DNA of 64,000 nt from Desulfomonile tiedjei. GTDB taxonomy: Bacteria; Desulfobacterota; Desulfomonilia; Desulfomonilales; Desulfomonilaceae. Location: the NCBI GenBank assembly GCA_016218715.1, contig JACRDG010000060.1, positions 1 through 64,000 on the forward strand, in the 5' to 3' direction. The number at the start of each line of letters is the position of its first letter. Positions within the stretch are counted from its first letter, which is position 1. Under the pieces are notes generated by a model. That model made no database searches. It was not told the origin of the DNA and saw nothing but the letters and a program-made list of their open reading frames with translations. The position numbers and the translations under genes were made by a program. Of this stretch, positions 43,923 through 53,993 are shown piece by piece.

Positions 43923-46517
43923 GTGGCTGACGAAGTTCAGATTGCACTGGACGGGCGACGGACCGATCTCGGCTCGTTTATCGACAGACCTTCAGCCAGA
44001 TGGGTGGCGGTTCCCCTGCTCTTCCTCGTCTTCCTTATTTTGCCCGCGGCGCTTCACTACCCCGGCTTCTCTTCACCGATGATCTATGATTCTTGGTCGT
44101 ACATCGGCAGCAGAGCCGGTGCGTTTGCAGCCCAGGATCTGTCGCAGGTGCTCGGCATCATCGCCGCGCGTCCTCTCTTGATGATCACCTTTTACTGGAA
44201 CCATATGTTGACGGGCATGGATCCGTACTATTTTCGACTGTTCAATACGGTCGTCCTGTCGGCCACGGCATCCGTCCTGGTGTTCCTGAGCTTTTCGATT
44301 CTCGAGATCCCAGCGCTGAGGGTACGAGGAACAAGGCTACGGAAGCTGACGCTCAGCGTCTTTGTCGGCGCAATCTTTGTGGTCCATCCTCTGCAAACCT
44401 TTGTGGCGTTGTACATCATACAGCGAGAAGCCATTATGGCGTGTTTCTTCTACTTCTCGGCTCTCGCCCTCTATGTATCGACCCGGTCACGGGGCATATC
44501 GCGACCCGGTCTGGGTTATGCCGCAACCGGATTCCTCTTTCTCGCCGGCATGCTGAGCAAAGAAAACCTGATCACCTTGCCTGCAGTGCTGGTTCTCGCA
44601 GAAGTAATCCTCTTTCGCGAGAACTTCAGAGGCCTTCTCCGGAGGGTTCTCATCATAGCCGCGGTGACGATCCCTCCTCTAATCACCTATGTCCTTATTA
44701 TCTCACAGTTGCAGGGATCCCAAACCGTCCATCCCCCAGGCATCGTCGAGCGCCTGTTCCACCATTATCGGGACAGCGGCCTGACCCCGCGCGAAGTGCT
44801 GTTGACCGAGTGTCGCGTGCTTTTCTCCTACATGGCCATGATCGTCGCTCCGTTCTGGCACGGTGTGCAGCTCATTAGGGCTGAGAACGTCTCGACGTCG
44901 GTCATGGAACCACCGGCCACTGCGGCCGCGTGCGCGGGGATCCTCGGATTGATCGCTCTGGGGTTGAGCCTCATCCGGAAAAGGCCGATCGCCTCCTTTG
45001 GGATACTCTTCTTTCTTGTGACCGTGGCCCCCGAGTCACTCCTGATTCCCCAATTCCTCTTCTTTGGTTACCGGCCGATCCTTCCCATGGCAGGGGTGTT
45101 GTTGATCCTGGCGGATGCACTACTGGCCCTATGGAACTGGGCCGAAGCACGCATGTTGTGGCGGGCAGCGCCGAAAGTTGCCGCTGCAGCATTGGCACTG
45201 GTTCTGGTTGGTTCCCTGAGTCGGTTGACCCTTTCACAGGCGCACGGATGGAAGCCCTACCAGTTCTGGCAAGAGGCATACACACAACTGCCTCAGTCCT
45301 CAGACAGGGTGGAGATGACCCCGTACGCGACGGTTCTCCTAAGCTTCGGCGGCGAGTTGAACAAGGCCGGCGAATACGCCAGGGCGATCCACATCCTTTC
45401 CCGGGCTGTTGAGGTTGCCTGTCACCGTCAGCCGTTCGCAAGCGACGCGGAGCCTCTTCCGACCGGCGCTCACTCGACTCAAGCCGTGTTGGACGCCAGC
45501 CGGCTCCGCAGCTGTCCCGAGATGAACCCCGACTTCTTTATTGCCTACAATTACCTCGGCATGGCCCTCGAAGGACTGGGCAAGACCTCGGAGGCCATCG
45601 AGTCGTATCGGGAGGCGGTCAAACTCAGGCCGGATTCCCCGGAGTCGTACAACTACCTGGGTGCTGCTTTGCTGAAATCGGGCGATATGCAGGATGCGGT
45701 CGAGTTGTTCCAAAAGGCTGTTCGGCTCCAGCCGGGATATGCCCCGGCCCACAACAACTTGGGAGATGCGATGCTCAGGTCAGGCCGAGCGGCCGAGGCT
45801 GTGGAGCACTTTCGCACCGCGATCCGATTCCAACCCGAATTCGCTGCAGCGTACAACAATCTGGGGAACGCGTTCTTGCAAATGGGAATGCTCGCGGAGG
45901 CGGTCAAGCACTATCGAAGGGGCATCGACCTCGCACCCGACTCGGCGGAGTTGCGCAACAACCTTGGAGCAGCCTTGCTGAGGTCGAACGACCTACTCAG
46001 TGCCCGCGATAGCTTCGAGCAGGCGGTTGCGCTCAAGCCGACCTTTTCCAAAGCCCAGGCCAATCTCGGCATGACCTTACTCCGACTGGGAGAGACAGGG
46101 GCTGCTGTGAGCCACTTGAGGAAGGCGGTCGCGCTCGACCCTCGCCTCGCGACGGCCCACATGCTCCTCGGTGTTGCGTTGGAGAGATCAGGAGAAGAAG
46201 GCCATGCAGCGGACGAGTACTCCCAAGCGCTTGCCATCGATCCTCGCCTGGTCGAAGCTCACTACCGTCTCGCTGCCATTGCGGCAAGGCGGGCCGATCT
46301 ACCCCTGGCCACATTGCATTACGAGGCGGTCGTGGACCTGGACCCCGCCCATTATATGGCTCACAGCGCTTTAGGAGCCATCTTCTTGTCGGCCGGAGCA
46401 TTCGACAGAGCAGTAGAGCACCTGCGAAAGGCCCTTGCGATACACCAGGACCTGCCGGAAGCGAAGCGAAACCTGGAGGCTGCCCTCCAGCGATCGAGAG
46501 AGGGAAAACACGAATAG
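43923..46517 (+). CDS. multi-pass membrane protein with C-terminal TPRs (TMTC/OGT-like)
   Basis: An 864-residue protein with a GTG start. The first half has about 10-11 membrane helices, beginning VAVPLLFLVFLILPAAL, with conserved loops such as YDSWSYIGSR and HPLQTFVALYIIQREAIM. From about residue 540 there are nine TPRs (for example GKTSEAIESYREAVKLRPDS, SGDMQDAVELFQKAVRLQP). This is the arrangement of TMTC-like putative glycosyltransferases (GT-C type) joined to a TPR tail. An Asp in the first loop (YDSW) could be the catalytic residue, by analogy only. A smaller relative is at 50900-52969. Acceptor unknown. Confidence 0.85.
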   Translation: MADEVQIALDGRRTDLGSFIDRPSARWVAVPLLFLVFLILPAALHYPGFSSPMIYDSWSYIGSRAGAFAAQDLSQVLGIIAARPLLMITFYWNHMLTGMDPYYFRLFNTVVLSATASVLVFLSFSILEIPALRVRGTRLRKLTLSVFVGAIFVVHPLQTFVALYIIQREAIMACFFYFSALALYVSTRSRGISRPGLGYAATGFLFLAGMLSKENLITLPAVLVLAEVILFRENFRGLLRRVLIIAAVTIPPLITYVLIISQLQGSQTVHPPGIVERLFHHYRDSGLTPREVLLTECRVLFSYMAMIVAPFWHGVQLIRAENVSTSVMEPPATAAACAGILGLIALGLSLIRKRPIASFGILFFLVTVAPESLLIPQFLFFGYRPILPMAGVLLILADALLALWNWAEARMLWRAAPKVAAAALALVLVGSLSRLTLSQAHGWKPYQFWQEAYTQLPQSSDRVEMTPYATVLLSFGGELNKAGEYARAIHILSRAVEVACHRQPFASDAEPLPTGAHSTQAVLDASRLRSCPEMNPDFFIAYNYLGMALEGLGKTSEAIESYREAVKLRPDSPESYNYLGAALLKSGDMQDAVELFQKAVRLQPGYAPAHNNLGDAMLRSGRAAEAVEHFRTAIRFQPEFAAAYNNLGNAFLQMGMLAEAVKHYRRGIDLAPDSAELRNNLGAALLRSNDLLSARDSFEQAVALKPTFSKAQANLGMTLLRLGETGAAVSHLRKAVALDPRLATAHMLLGVALERSGEEGHAADEYSQALAIDPRLVEAHYRLAAIAARRADLPLATLHYEAVVDLDPAHYMAHSALGAIFLSAGAFDRAVEHLRKALAIHQDLPEAKRNLEAALQRSREGKHE

Positions 46518-46756
46518 CGAGGCCCGATCGACCGCACGTAGCGGCACTTCGGTGCTAGCGGAAAAGTCGACCTCACAGAGACAAAAAACGTCCCGCCCTG
46601 TCAATGATCTTGACATAATCAACCAACGTGATATCGGCATGTTAACTGAAAGCATAGCGGCGAGTGACAATTTTCGTCTTCGCGTGTCATTTCATCATAT
46701 ACGGCCACACGGGGCGGAAGGTCACTGTTTCCAGCGTATGTGGCCGATTGCTGAAC
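46518..46756. other. intergenic upstream of pilin
   Basis: No gene. A hairpin with a TTCG loop near 46538-46556 lacks a T run and is probably not a terminator. Confidence 0.3.
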
Positions 46757-46773
46757 TGGCATATTCCTTGCAA
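46757..46773 (+). promoter_or_regulatory. sigma-54 promoter of the pilin gene
   Basis: TGGCATATTCCTTGCAA: GG at -24 and GC at -12, separated by the required 10 bases. It lies about 125 bases before the pilin ATG. Pilin genes in many Proteobacteria are driven by sigma-54 and a PilR-type regulator. Confidence 0.75.
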
Positions 46774-46898
46774 TAGTCCAGCCGGTAACTTCGGTTGTCC
46801 GGAATTGGGATGAATGCTCCGAAACGACTCAGGAGTGTCACAGGAAATCGGGCCGTGGGGCCCCAATTCCTTAAGAAACAGACAGGAAGGAGGAACGT

Positions 46899-47549
46899 AT
46901 GTTAAGTAAGATCAAAGGCATGAAGGGTTTCACCTTGATCGAGCTTATGGTCGTTGTGGCGATCATCGGAATCATCTTGGCCATCGCCATTCCGTACTAT
47001 GTCTCGTACAAGAGAACCTCTTGCGACCGTGCGGCAAGCGCTGACATCGGCAAGGTTTCAGCGACCCTGGAGCGGCTGGGTAACGAGCTTGTCGACCTGA
47101 ACCTGAAGTTCGACAATGACGCAGCCGGCTATCAGATCTACACCGAGAACCTGTTGCAGTACCTCGTCGGGCCGTATTACGGTTTCCGGGGCGGCACGAT
47201 CAAATGCGACGTTCTCATGATGATCTCTAACGAGGCGACCCGGTATAACGTTCAGGGTTGCGCCACGAAGGGAAGCCACCCGATGGGCCGTGAGAGCCGT
47301 TACGTGTATCGTGCACCGGTTGCCGGTGGCGGTGACTTGCCCGCGACCATATTGGCGACGTGCGGCCCCAACAAAGGCGACGGAGCGTCCGCCAATTGGA
47401 ACAACTATCCCCTGTCCGGCGGCGGTATTGAATACTGCTATACAGAGACCATGGTCGAGACGACATCAACCGCGCCCGACACCTACCGGTCCTTTACGTC
47501 AAGAACTCCGTCTTCAGCCAACTGCAAAGCCCTCACCGGTTTCGATTGA
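46899..47549 (+). CDS. pilA: type IV pilin (PilA-like)
   Basis: A 216-residue prepilin. The 10-residue leader MLSKIKGMKG is cleaved before FTLIELMVVVAIIGIILAI, with Glu5 of the mature protein present; the hydrophobic helix serves for membrane retention and fibre assembly. The globular part is longer than in minimal geobacter pilins and has six cysteines, which could form disulfides (note the VKOR-DsbA gene at 53994). AAGGAGG stands directly upstream. The gene is alone between a sigma-54 promoter and a strong terminator. It could equally be a major pilin or a pseudopilin; the sigma-54 promoter favours pilA. Confidence 0.88.
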   Translation: MLSKIKGMKGFTLIELMVVVAIIGIILAIAIPYYVSYKRTSCDRAASADIGKVSATLERLGNELVDLNLKFDNDAAGYQIYTENLLQYLVGPYYGFRGGTIKCDVLMMISNEATRYNVQGCATKGSHPMGRESRYVYRAPVAGGGDLPATILATCGPNKGDGASANWNNYPLSGGGIEYCYTETMVETTSTAPDTYRSFTSRTPSSANCKALTGFD

Positions 47550-47572
47550 TACCATCAAGGGCCACGCATAAG

Positions 47573-47602
47573 CCGGTCCCTCCCAAAGGGGGACCGGTTT
47601 TT
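47573..47602 (+). terminator. rho-independent terminator after the pilin gene
   Basis: The stem CCGGTCC (47573-47579) pairs with GGACCGG (47591-47597) and extends inward; the T run TTTTTG follows. Confidence 0.85.
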
Positions 47603-48247
47603 GTTTTCTTGCGGACTCATCCTTCCATCGCATCGCCAAGCAGCTCAGGTCGATCTTTCGATACGAGGGAGAAAGAGTTTGGTCCTCCTCCGAGAGGCTT
47701 CCCCGGCGCTGTTTTCAGATCTTGCCGGCCCCTCTTCCCTCAAGGGGGACGCGATTGTCGAGGCGTCTCGGCCCCGTACGTAAAAGGGTAGAGGCATTTC
47801 CCGTGCAGGCCCGATTCTCTGCCCGCACGGGCGGCGGTGTTCAATTGACTAATCACAAAGGCCTTGGTATGATTCGGACAAGTAGGCGAAAACCTCAAAG
47901 AGACGCCAGATCCGAGGGATTGTAACAGAAGCCGTACAAGACAGCTTGGCGGTTTCCTCCCAGAACGGAGCAGGGAGAGAGCGTGCTTGGCACCCTGTGT
48001 TTTCCCAAGATGGAATCCCTGGAGGGCGCTCGTTAACATACTGAAGTTCCTTGAGAACGCACCTCGCTCTTGATGCCCTCGGGTATCAATCGGCTAAGAG
48101 TTACAATTATATCTAGAGCTTATCTGGGAAACTGAGGCCGATAGCACCACTGCGTTCGCGGCATTCTCGGTGACCTTCAGTATATCACGCATGTTCCTGC
48201 CACCCAGCAGGGTTGGTGGACCGCGCGCCGTCGTGGACAGACGATCC
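47603..48247. other. intergenic, nothing recognised
   Basis: A 645-base stretch with no supported gene. Small frames on both strands lack binding sites and content. Confidence 0.35.
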
Positions 48248-50446
48248 ATGCAGGTATTGTTTTCCCTGACTCTATTCCTGAGCGCCGCATTGGTCTTTTG
48301 GGTCCAGCCAATGTTCGGCAAGAGAATTTTGCCTCTCCTGGGAGGCACTCCTGGGGTCTGGAATACCTGTTTGGTCTTTTTCCAGGCGTCTCTCCTCCTG
48401 GGTTATCTTTATGCCCACGCTCAGCAGCGATACCTGAGCTTGCACAAGCAGGTCCTGACCCATCTGATTCTACTGTCCATCGGCCTCATTGCTCTGCCCA
48501 TTGGAGTGCCTCAGGGATGGATTCCTCCGGTCACGGACAATCCGGTGCCCTGGCTGCTAATCTTGCTTGTTACCGCGCTCGGACTGCCCTGTACCCTTCT
48601 GTCCGCGACCGCTCCGCTTCTGCAGAGTTGGTTTTCTCGAAGTCTCGATCGGGACGCAGGCGATCCCTATTTTCTCTACGTGGCGAGCAATATTGGGAGT
48701 CTGGTAGGGCTTCTCGGATACCCGTTCGCGATCGAAGCGAACGTGAGTCTGGTGAAGCAGGCGCTGGCGTGGAGCGGCGGGTACATTTTGCTCCTGGTCC
48801 TTGTCGCTGTCGGCGGTCTGCTCTTGTTTCACCGCGGACTCCGTCCGCCACTGCATGCCGAGAATGACTCTCCCGCCCCGTCCTCTGCACTTCGTTTGAG
48901 ATGGCTTCTGTTGGCGGCTGTGCCATCGAGTTTGCTTCAGTCCGTCACCTCGCACGTGACGCTTGACCTCGCGTCGGTGCCGCTCCTGTGGGTTCTGCCG
49001 CTCACGGTGTACCTGGTCTCGTTCATCCTGGTCTTTGCCCGCCGGCAGTGGATTCCGCACGACTTGATGGTTGGCATCCATGTCGCGGTCTTGACCCTGC
49101 TGGTGATTCTGGTCTTTTTCGTAGGTACAAGACATGTTTTGGTGGCATTGCCATTGAACATCGCGGTTCTCTTTTCGACTGCGATGGTCCTTCACGGCGA
49201 ATTGGTGCGACTTCGTCCTTCTGCAGGTCACCTGACGGAATTCTATTTATGGCTGGCGCTGGGAGGGGTGGTCGGCGGCTTCTTGTGCGGCATAGTGGCT
49301 CCGATGGTTTTTAGTTCCCTCGCAGAGTATCCGTTGTCACTGATCCTGGCCGCAATCATGACTCCGGCGGTGAAGACCGGCAAAGACCGGTTCTCCTGGC
49401 GGCCGGCCGATCTGGCAACTCCGTTGGTCTTGGTGTTACTTACAGGATGTGGCGTGTGGGCCGCACAGACTTGGGGCGACGCGCCTGTGGGCTCGATCTA
49501 CCGGGCCGCGGTGATTGTGCCGGCGGGGTTCGCTGTTTGGTGGTTCAGCGTACGGCGCCGCGTGCAGTTGGGAATCCTCATCACGGCTCTGGTGGTAACT
49601 GGAGTATTGCTTCCCCTCACGGGAGGCCAGACGATCAATCAGCAAAGAAACTTCTTCGGCCTCCTCAAAGTGGTCAAAGACGAGCCGAGAGGGCTAACGG
49701 TCCTGCTGCACGGAACGACGATTCATGGCAGCCAGTTCATGTATCCTGAAGCTTTCCGGGAGCCTACAAGCTACTTTTACAGGGGAGGACCCGTTGGGGA
49801 TGTTTTTTCGTGCTTGCACGAAGACCCGCGTGGCTTGAGAGTCGGAGTGGCAGGGTTGGGCACCGGTACGATGTCTTGCTACGCCCGGCCCCAAGACACC
49901 TGGTACTTCTACGAAATCGATCCTGCGGTGGCGCGGGTCGCCCGTGACGAGGGCTATTTCACTTACCTGTACGAGTGCCCGGCGCGAGTGGAAATCGTGC
50001 TGGGTGATGCCCGCCTCTCCATGGCGTACGCGCCTCCTGGTTTCTTCGACGTCATCGTTCTCGATGCATTCAGCTCGGATTCCATCCCGATCCATCTGCT
50101 CACGAGAGAGGCTCTGGCACTTTACCTTGCCAAACTGGCCCCGTCAGGGCTTTTGGTGGCCCACATCTCAAACAGGTATCTGGATTTGCGACCCGTCCTG
50201 AGTGACTTGGCCCATGATGCCGGTCTGGTGGGTGGCGTCCGGACTGAGGATCTCTCTGCTGCCGACCAATTGGCCTTTGGTGCCAGCGGTTCCACGTGGG
50301 CTGTTTTGGCACGGTCCTGGAAGGACCTGAGCTGTGTGGCCAAGAACCATGAGTGGAAGAATATGCTCGTGGGAAAGCGTAATCCTCCTTGGACCGATGA
50401 CTACTCGAGCATCTTCCGGTGCCTAAAAATCGAAAAGCCCTGGTGA
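48248..50446 (+). CDS. membrane-anchored spermidine-synthase-like protein
   Basis: A protein of about 732 residues: about 12 membrane helices over residues 1-430, then a SpeE-like domain at the C-terminus. In the latter, GLGTGTMSCYA binds the nucleotide part, FYEIDPAV is the acidic loop, LGDARLSM follows and LDAFSSDSIPIHLLT is the gatekeeper-type loop of aminopropyltransferases. Such fusions are common in bacteria and their substrate is unknown; polyamine synthesis is not proven. The start at 48248 is chosen by family fit (MQVLFSLTLFLSAAL); in-frame ATG codons at 48170 and 48191 are alternatives and none has a good binding site. Confidence 0.82.
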   Translation: MQVLFSLTLFLSAALVFWVQPMFGKRILPLLGGTPGVWNTCLVFFQASLLLGYLYAHAQQRYLSLHKQVLTHLILLSIGLIALPIGVPQGWIPPVTDNPVPWLLILLVTALGLPCTLLSATAPLLQSWFSRSLDRDAGDPYFLYVASNIGSLVGLLGYPFAIEANVSLVKQALAWSGGYILLLVLVAVGGLLLFHRGLRPPLHAENDSPAPSSALRLRWLLLAAVPSSLLQSVTSHVTLDLASVPLLWVLPLTVYLVSFILVFARRQWIPHDLMVGIHVAVLTLLVILVFFVGTRHVLVALPLNIAVLFSTAMVLHGELVRLRPSAGHLTEFYLWLALGGVVGGFLCGIVAPMVFSSLAEYPLSLILAAIMTPAVKTGKDRFSWRPADLATPLVLVLLTGCGVWAAQTWGDAPVGSIYRAAVIVPAGFAVWWFSVRRRVQLGILITALVVTGVLLPLTGGQTINQQRNFFGLLKVVKDEPRGLTVLLHGTTIHGSQFMYPEAFREPTSYFYRGGPVGDVFSCLHEDPRGLRVGVAGLGTGTMSCYARPQDTWYFYEIDPAVARVARDEGYFTYLYECPARVEIVLGDARLSMAYAPPGFFDVIVLDAFSSDSIPIHLLTREALALYLAKLAPSGLLVAHISNRYLDLRPVLSDLAHDAGLVGGVRTEDLSAADQLAFGASGSTWAVLARSWKDLSCVAKNHEWKNMLVGKRNPPWTDDYSSIFRCLKIEKPW

Positions 50447-50899
50447 ACAAAGGCCGCGGCTCTCCCGTGCAGTGCGTTTCCTGCAGACCTGGCGCCGTTT
50501 CCGAGTCAGATGCTTATGAATGCTATGGTTCCGGTGGGACAGTCTCGCACGGGTCGCCCGCGAAGGAACCGATGCTTCCATGGGGAGAAGACCGCCGGAT
50601 GAACGCGAGCAAGGCGGGGCAGCCAGCAGTGCCCTCTGCAAAAGGCCTCTGGTGTTCGGAAACAATCCCTTGAACTCGCGGTGGCAAGCCCCGCTCAAAC
50701 GATGCCCAGACCCTGAACGGGTCCACCAACGTGTTCATTGGTCGATGCTGTCAGGACCGTCTGTGGGGACACGCATTAGGCCCCGAAATCAATGGGTTGC
50801 ACCCGAGGCCATTCACCGTACGCCCTCTTGGAGCGCGACGGTATTGATGAAATCGGTCAATAAGCAGCCGACACCGTAGCGATCGTCGAGGATCATGGT
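50447..50899. other. intergenic, nothing recognised
   Basis: No gene, promoter or terminator I can support in these 453 bases. Confidence 0.35.
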
Positions 50900-52969
50900 T
50901 TGAGCCGTCCGAACTCTCCTCGTGAACAAGACAATGCAGCATCCCGGAGGTCAGTCTGTCCGCCCTGGCTCGGTGCTGTATTGATCGTCATCGTCACGGC
51001 TGCGGTCTACTCACCAGTCCCACATCAGGGATTCTCCACCTGGGACGATCCGAAACACATAGCCGCCGTGTGGAAACCCGGCTGGGAGCGAGCTTGGACG
51101 GTTCTGACCGACGTAAGCCTGCGGTATTCCGATGTCAGATACTATATCCCGCTCCACTTTCTGAGCCTTATGGCGGATCAAGCGGTCGTCGGCGTCGGCA
51201 ATCAACCACAGGCATGGATTGCCAAGATCATGAATGTGGCCTTACATTGCGCCAACGCATCTTTGGTGTTCGGTCTCCTCGTGATGTTCGGGCTCGGGAC
51301 AGGGCCGGCGCTGTTGGGGGCTTTCGTGTTTGCCTTGCATCCGGTGCAAGTCGGGACCGTTGCGTGGGTGGCGGAGCGGAAAAATTTGTTATCTGCTCTG
51401 TTCTATCTGTCGGCGCTCCTTGCCTTCACGAAGCACCTGCATACCGGACGATTTCGGTACATACCGGTGGTTGCGGCGCTGTTCGTCCTCGGTTTGCTGT
51501 CCAAACCGTCTGTCGTCACCTTACCGGTGGCGTTGGCCGGCCTGCTTATGATTCCTGCGGGCACAGAAGCGGGAAAGAGCCGCCCGGCGATGCTCATCGG
51601 ATTGCTCGCGCTCGTCGCCGTCGGATGGAGTGCCTATGTCATTTCGACCGAGGTCTCGTACCCGGGCATACTTCCGGCCTGGTTCCTTCGACCGCTCATG
51701 GCGGCAGGGGTCGTATGGTTTTACCTGGCCGCATTCCTTTACCCGGTAAACCTCGTGCTGGTCTATCCAAGGTGGGATGTCGCCGGCAACTACCTGATCT
51801 TCTTTCTGTTACTTTTCGCTCTGCTCGCACTACTTGCCGCGGTCATCCGGTATCGAGGGCAAATCGGTCCTTATGCTCTTTGGGGCCTGTTCTTCTTTCT
51901 CATCAACATCGCACCCGTCTCGGGGATCGTCCCGTTTGGCTATATGGGGCATTCCTTCGTGGCGGATCATCTGCTGTACCTCCCCATGGTCGGACTGGTA
52001 ACGGTTGTAGCAGCCGGTTCGCACCTGCTGTTTGCTCGCCTAGCCGACCGGAGGGCACTGGTTGCTCTGCTCTGGTCCGGGGCCGCTATGGCGACAGGCA
52101 TTCTCGGAATCCTATCGGCCAAGCAGATCTCTTTGTGGAAGGATCCTGCGTCGCTGTGGGCAGCGACATTGCAGGTAAACCAGGGCTCTGCGGCCGTCTA
52201 CCATAACTATGGCGCGGTCTGCATGGAGAGGGGAGAATTCCGTCAAGCCTTGGCCCTCTTCCAAAGAGCGGCTGAACTCGCGCCTCTGCTCGACGTGAGT
52301 TACAACAATATGGGGAAAATTTACTTGTCGTTGGGGCAAAGAGACAAGGCTCGGGAGATGTTCGAGAGGTCCTTGCAGGCCAATCCCCGAGGCGCAGTAC
52401 CTCGTGTCGTGCTCGGACAGATGCTTCAGGAAGAAGGAAAGCACAATCAGGCTGTGGATTTTTATCGCCGCTCCCTTGACGAACTACCCACCAACGCGGC
52501 TCTGCGGACCGCTCTGGCTCGAGCCTATTTCGCCACCGGTCAGGCGAGTGAGGCTCTTCACGAGCTGGATACTGCCATCAGACTGAGCCCCCTGGCTTCA
52601 GAGCCGTACGCGTACAAAGCGCACATTCTCTTGTCCCGAGGGGAAACGGGCGCTGCAATCACTCTACTCAGACACGCTATCGGTCTCCGCGGGAATGATG
52701 CGGCCGCCCACGATATGCTCGGCACTGCCTATGCTTCCCGAGGGGAATGGGATCTGGCGCTCGCGGAATTTACCAAGGCCCATCAACTCACGCCGGACCT
52801 GCCCGGCGTTCGAGACCATATCGCCAATAGCCTGATGGAGATGGGGGACTTCCCTGAAGCGACCGCGTTCTGTTCCCGTTCACAGGAAGCAGGCACGCCT
52901 TGTTCCGAGGAGACGGTACGCCGCGTTCGCCGCGGCACCTCTGATACCAAGTCGCAATCCAAGGAGTAA
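50900..52969 (+). CDS. multi-pass membrane protein with C-terminal TPRs
   Basis: A 689-residue relative of the protein at 43923-46517. About 10 membrane helices (from WLGAVLIVIVTAAVYS) are followed from about residue 430 by six or so TPRs (GEFRQALALFQRAAELAPL, LGQRDKAREMFERSLQANP). The first loop carries FSTWDDPKH, the DD of GT-C-like enzymes, and a later loop HPVQVGTVAWVAERKN, as in TMTC-type proteins. The start is TTG at 50900; no in-frame ATG lies before the first helix. It probably glycosylates or assembles a surface component; this is inference. Confidence 0.82.
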   Translation: MSRPNSPREQDNAASRRSVCPPWLGAVLIVIVTAAVYSPVPHQGFSTWDDPKHIAAVWKPGWERAWTVLTDVSLRYSDVRYYIPLHFLSLMADQAVVGVGNQPQAWIAKIMNVALHCANASLVFGLLVMFGLGTGPALLGAFVFALHPVQVGTVAWVAERKNLLSALFYLSALLAFTKHLHTGRFRYIPVVAALFVLGLLSKPSVVTLPVALAGLLMIPAGTEAGKSRPAMLIGLLALVAVGWSAYVISTEVSYPGILPAWFLRPLMAAGVVWFYLAAFLYPVNLVLVYPRWDVAGNYLIFFLLLFALLALLAAVIRYRGQIGPYALWGLFFFLINIAPVSGIVPFGYMGHSFVADHLLYLPMVGLVTVVAAGSHLLFARLADRRALVALLWSGAAMATGILGILSAKQISLWKDPASLWAATLQVNQGSAAVYHNYGAVCMERGEFRQALALFQRAAELAPLLDVSYNNMGKIYLSLGQRDKAREMFERSLQANPRGAVPRVVLGQMLQEEGKHNQAVDFYRRSLDELPTNAALRTALARAYFATGQASEALHELDTAIRLSPLASEPYAYKAHILLSRGETGAAITLLRHAIGLRGNDAAAHDMLGTAYASRGEWDLALAEFTKAHQLTPDLPGVRDHIANSLMEMGDFPEATAFCSRSQEAGTPCSEETVRRVRRGTSDTKSQSKE

Positions 52970-53118
52970 CCTTGGGAGGAACTCCTTTGTGCAAGAAAGG
53001 TTTCCCGCAGATTACATCTTCGAAAGCGTATCGGTATCAAGCCGGTCCAGCCTGTCGCCGAACGATCGACTCACTGGCGGACAACAGGACCGATATCGGA
53101 ACAATCTCGATCCGACGC

Positions 53119-53850
53119 TCAGGGCTTGGAATTCTGGGCGGGTTCCTTGACTGGATCGGACTTCGTCTCGGTACCGGGTTTCTTGTCTCCTTCCGTTGTC
53201 GCCTCGGGCTGAGGAGCTCTGTTTGCTTCGGTATCGATGCCGCCCTCTGGCTTCTTCTGCGGGGATTCTTCCTTGGCTGTCGGCGTCAGGGGCATCCGGT
53301 CCTCACCGCTCACAGGGCGATTGAACAGCTCGAAGATCTTCTCGTGAGTTTTCCGGTTGGTAAACTCGAGGTAATAGAGGGTCATCCCCTTTTCCGGGCC
53401 GTAGAGGATAATGTCGTCGTCCTTGATCCTTAGCTTGTAGGGTGCTTCCCAGGAGAAGTCGAACTCACTGAAGACATTCTTCTTGATGGCGTGATAGTTG
53501 GTGAGGGCCGCGTCGGTCAGCGCGAAACGGATGAGGTACAGCCTATCCTTCTCGGTAAATTGGAAGGTCACGTTCTTGTAACTGGGGTTCTCCGGTAATT
53601 CCCAAACGATCTTGGACCGGTTTTCTTTGATGATAGGCTCTTTGGTGAGTGATCCCAGGCCCTGGATCCGGTCGCTGACCGCCTGGGTTGAATCGCCCAT
53701 TCTTACTGCTTTGATCGCGTCGGGCATGATGCTCGATTCAGCGTAGGTCAAACCGACCGAGCCCGCCGTCGTGACGAGGGCAAGGATCAGGACCGTCAGC
53801 AGACCTCGCATCGGACTTTTGCCTGCGCAAAGCGCTCGCGTGACAACCAT
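53119..53850 (-). CDS. exported protein of unknown function
   Basis: A 243-residue protein with a signal peptide (LLTVLILALVTTAGSVGLTYA) and a Lys/Glu/Pro-rich hydrophilic tail of about 65 residues. The middle has strand-rich, charged sequence (KIVWELPENPSYKNVTFQF, EFDFSWEAPYKLRIKDDDI) with no cysteine in the mature part. ATG 53850 is chosen because AGGAGAAGCGAA precedes it; the frame upstream is ignored. It lies 144 bases downstream of the VKOR-DsbA gene on the same strand and may share its transcript. No family recognised. Confidence 0.65.
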   Translation of the reverse strand: MVVTRALCAGKSPMRGLLTVLILALVTTAGSVGLTYAESSIMPDAIKAVRMGDSTQAVSDRIQGLGSLTKEPIIKENRSKIVWELPENPSYKNVTFQFTEKDRLYLIRFALTDAALTNYHAIKKNVFSEFDFSWEAPYKLRIKDDDIILYGPEKGMTLYYLEFTNRKTHEKIFELFNRPVSGEDRMPLTPTAKEESPQKKPEGGIDTEANRAPQPEATTEGDKKPGTETKSDPVKEPAQNSKP

Positions 53851-53993
53851 TTCGCTTCTCCTTTGCATCGGCGGTTGCCCCGGTTGCGAGGACCAGGGTC
53901 CTTCTGAGAGTGGATTTACCAATAAAGCCCGTGTCATGGGTTCGCTCCATCGCCTGGTGTCTTCGTGACCAGGGACATCCTCTGCACTCGACG

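Noticed and set aside
46538-46556. Terminator after the TPR membrane gene
   Set aside because: The hairpin has a TTCG loop but no T run follows.
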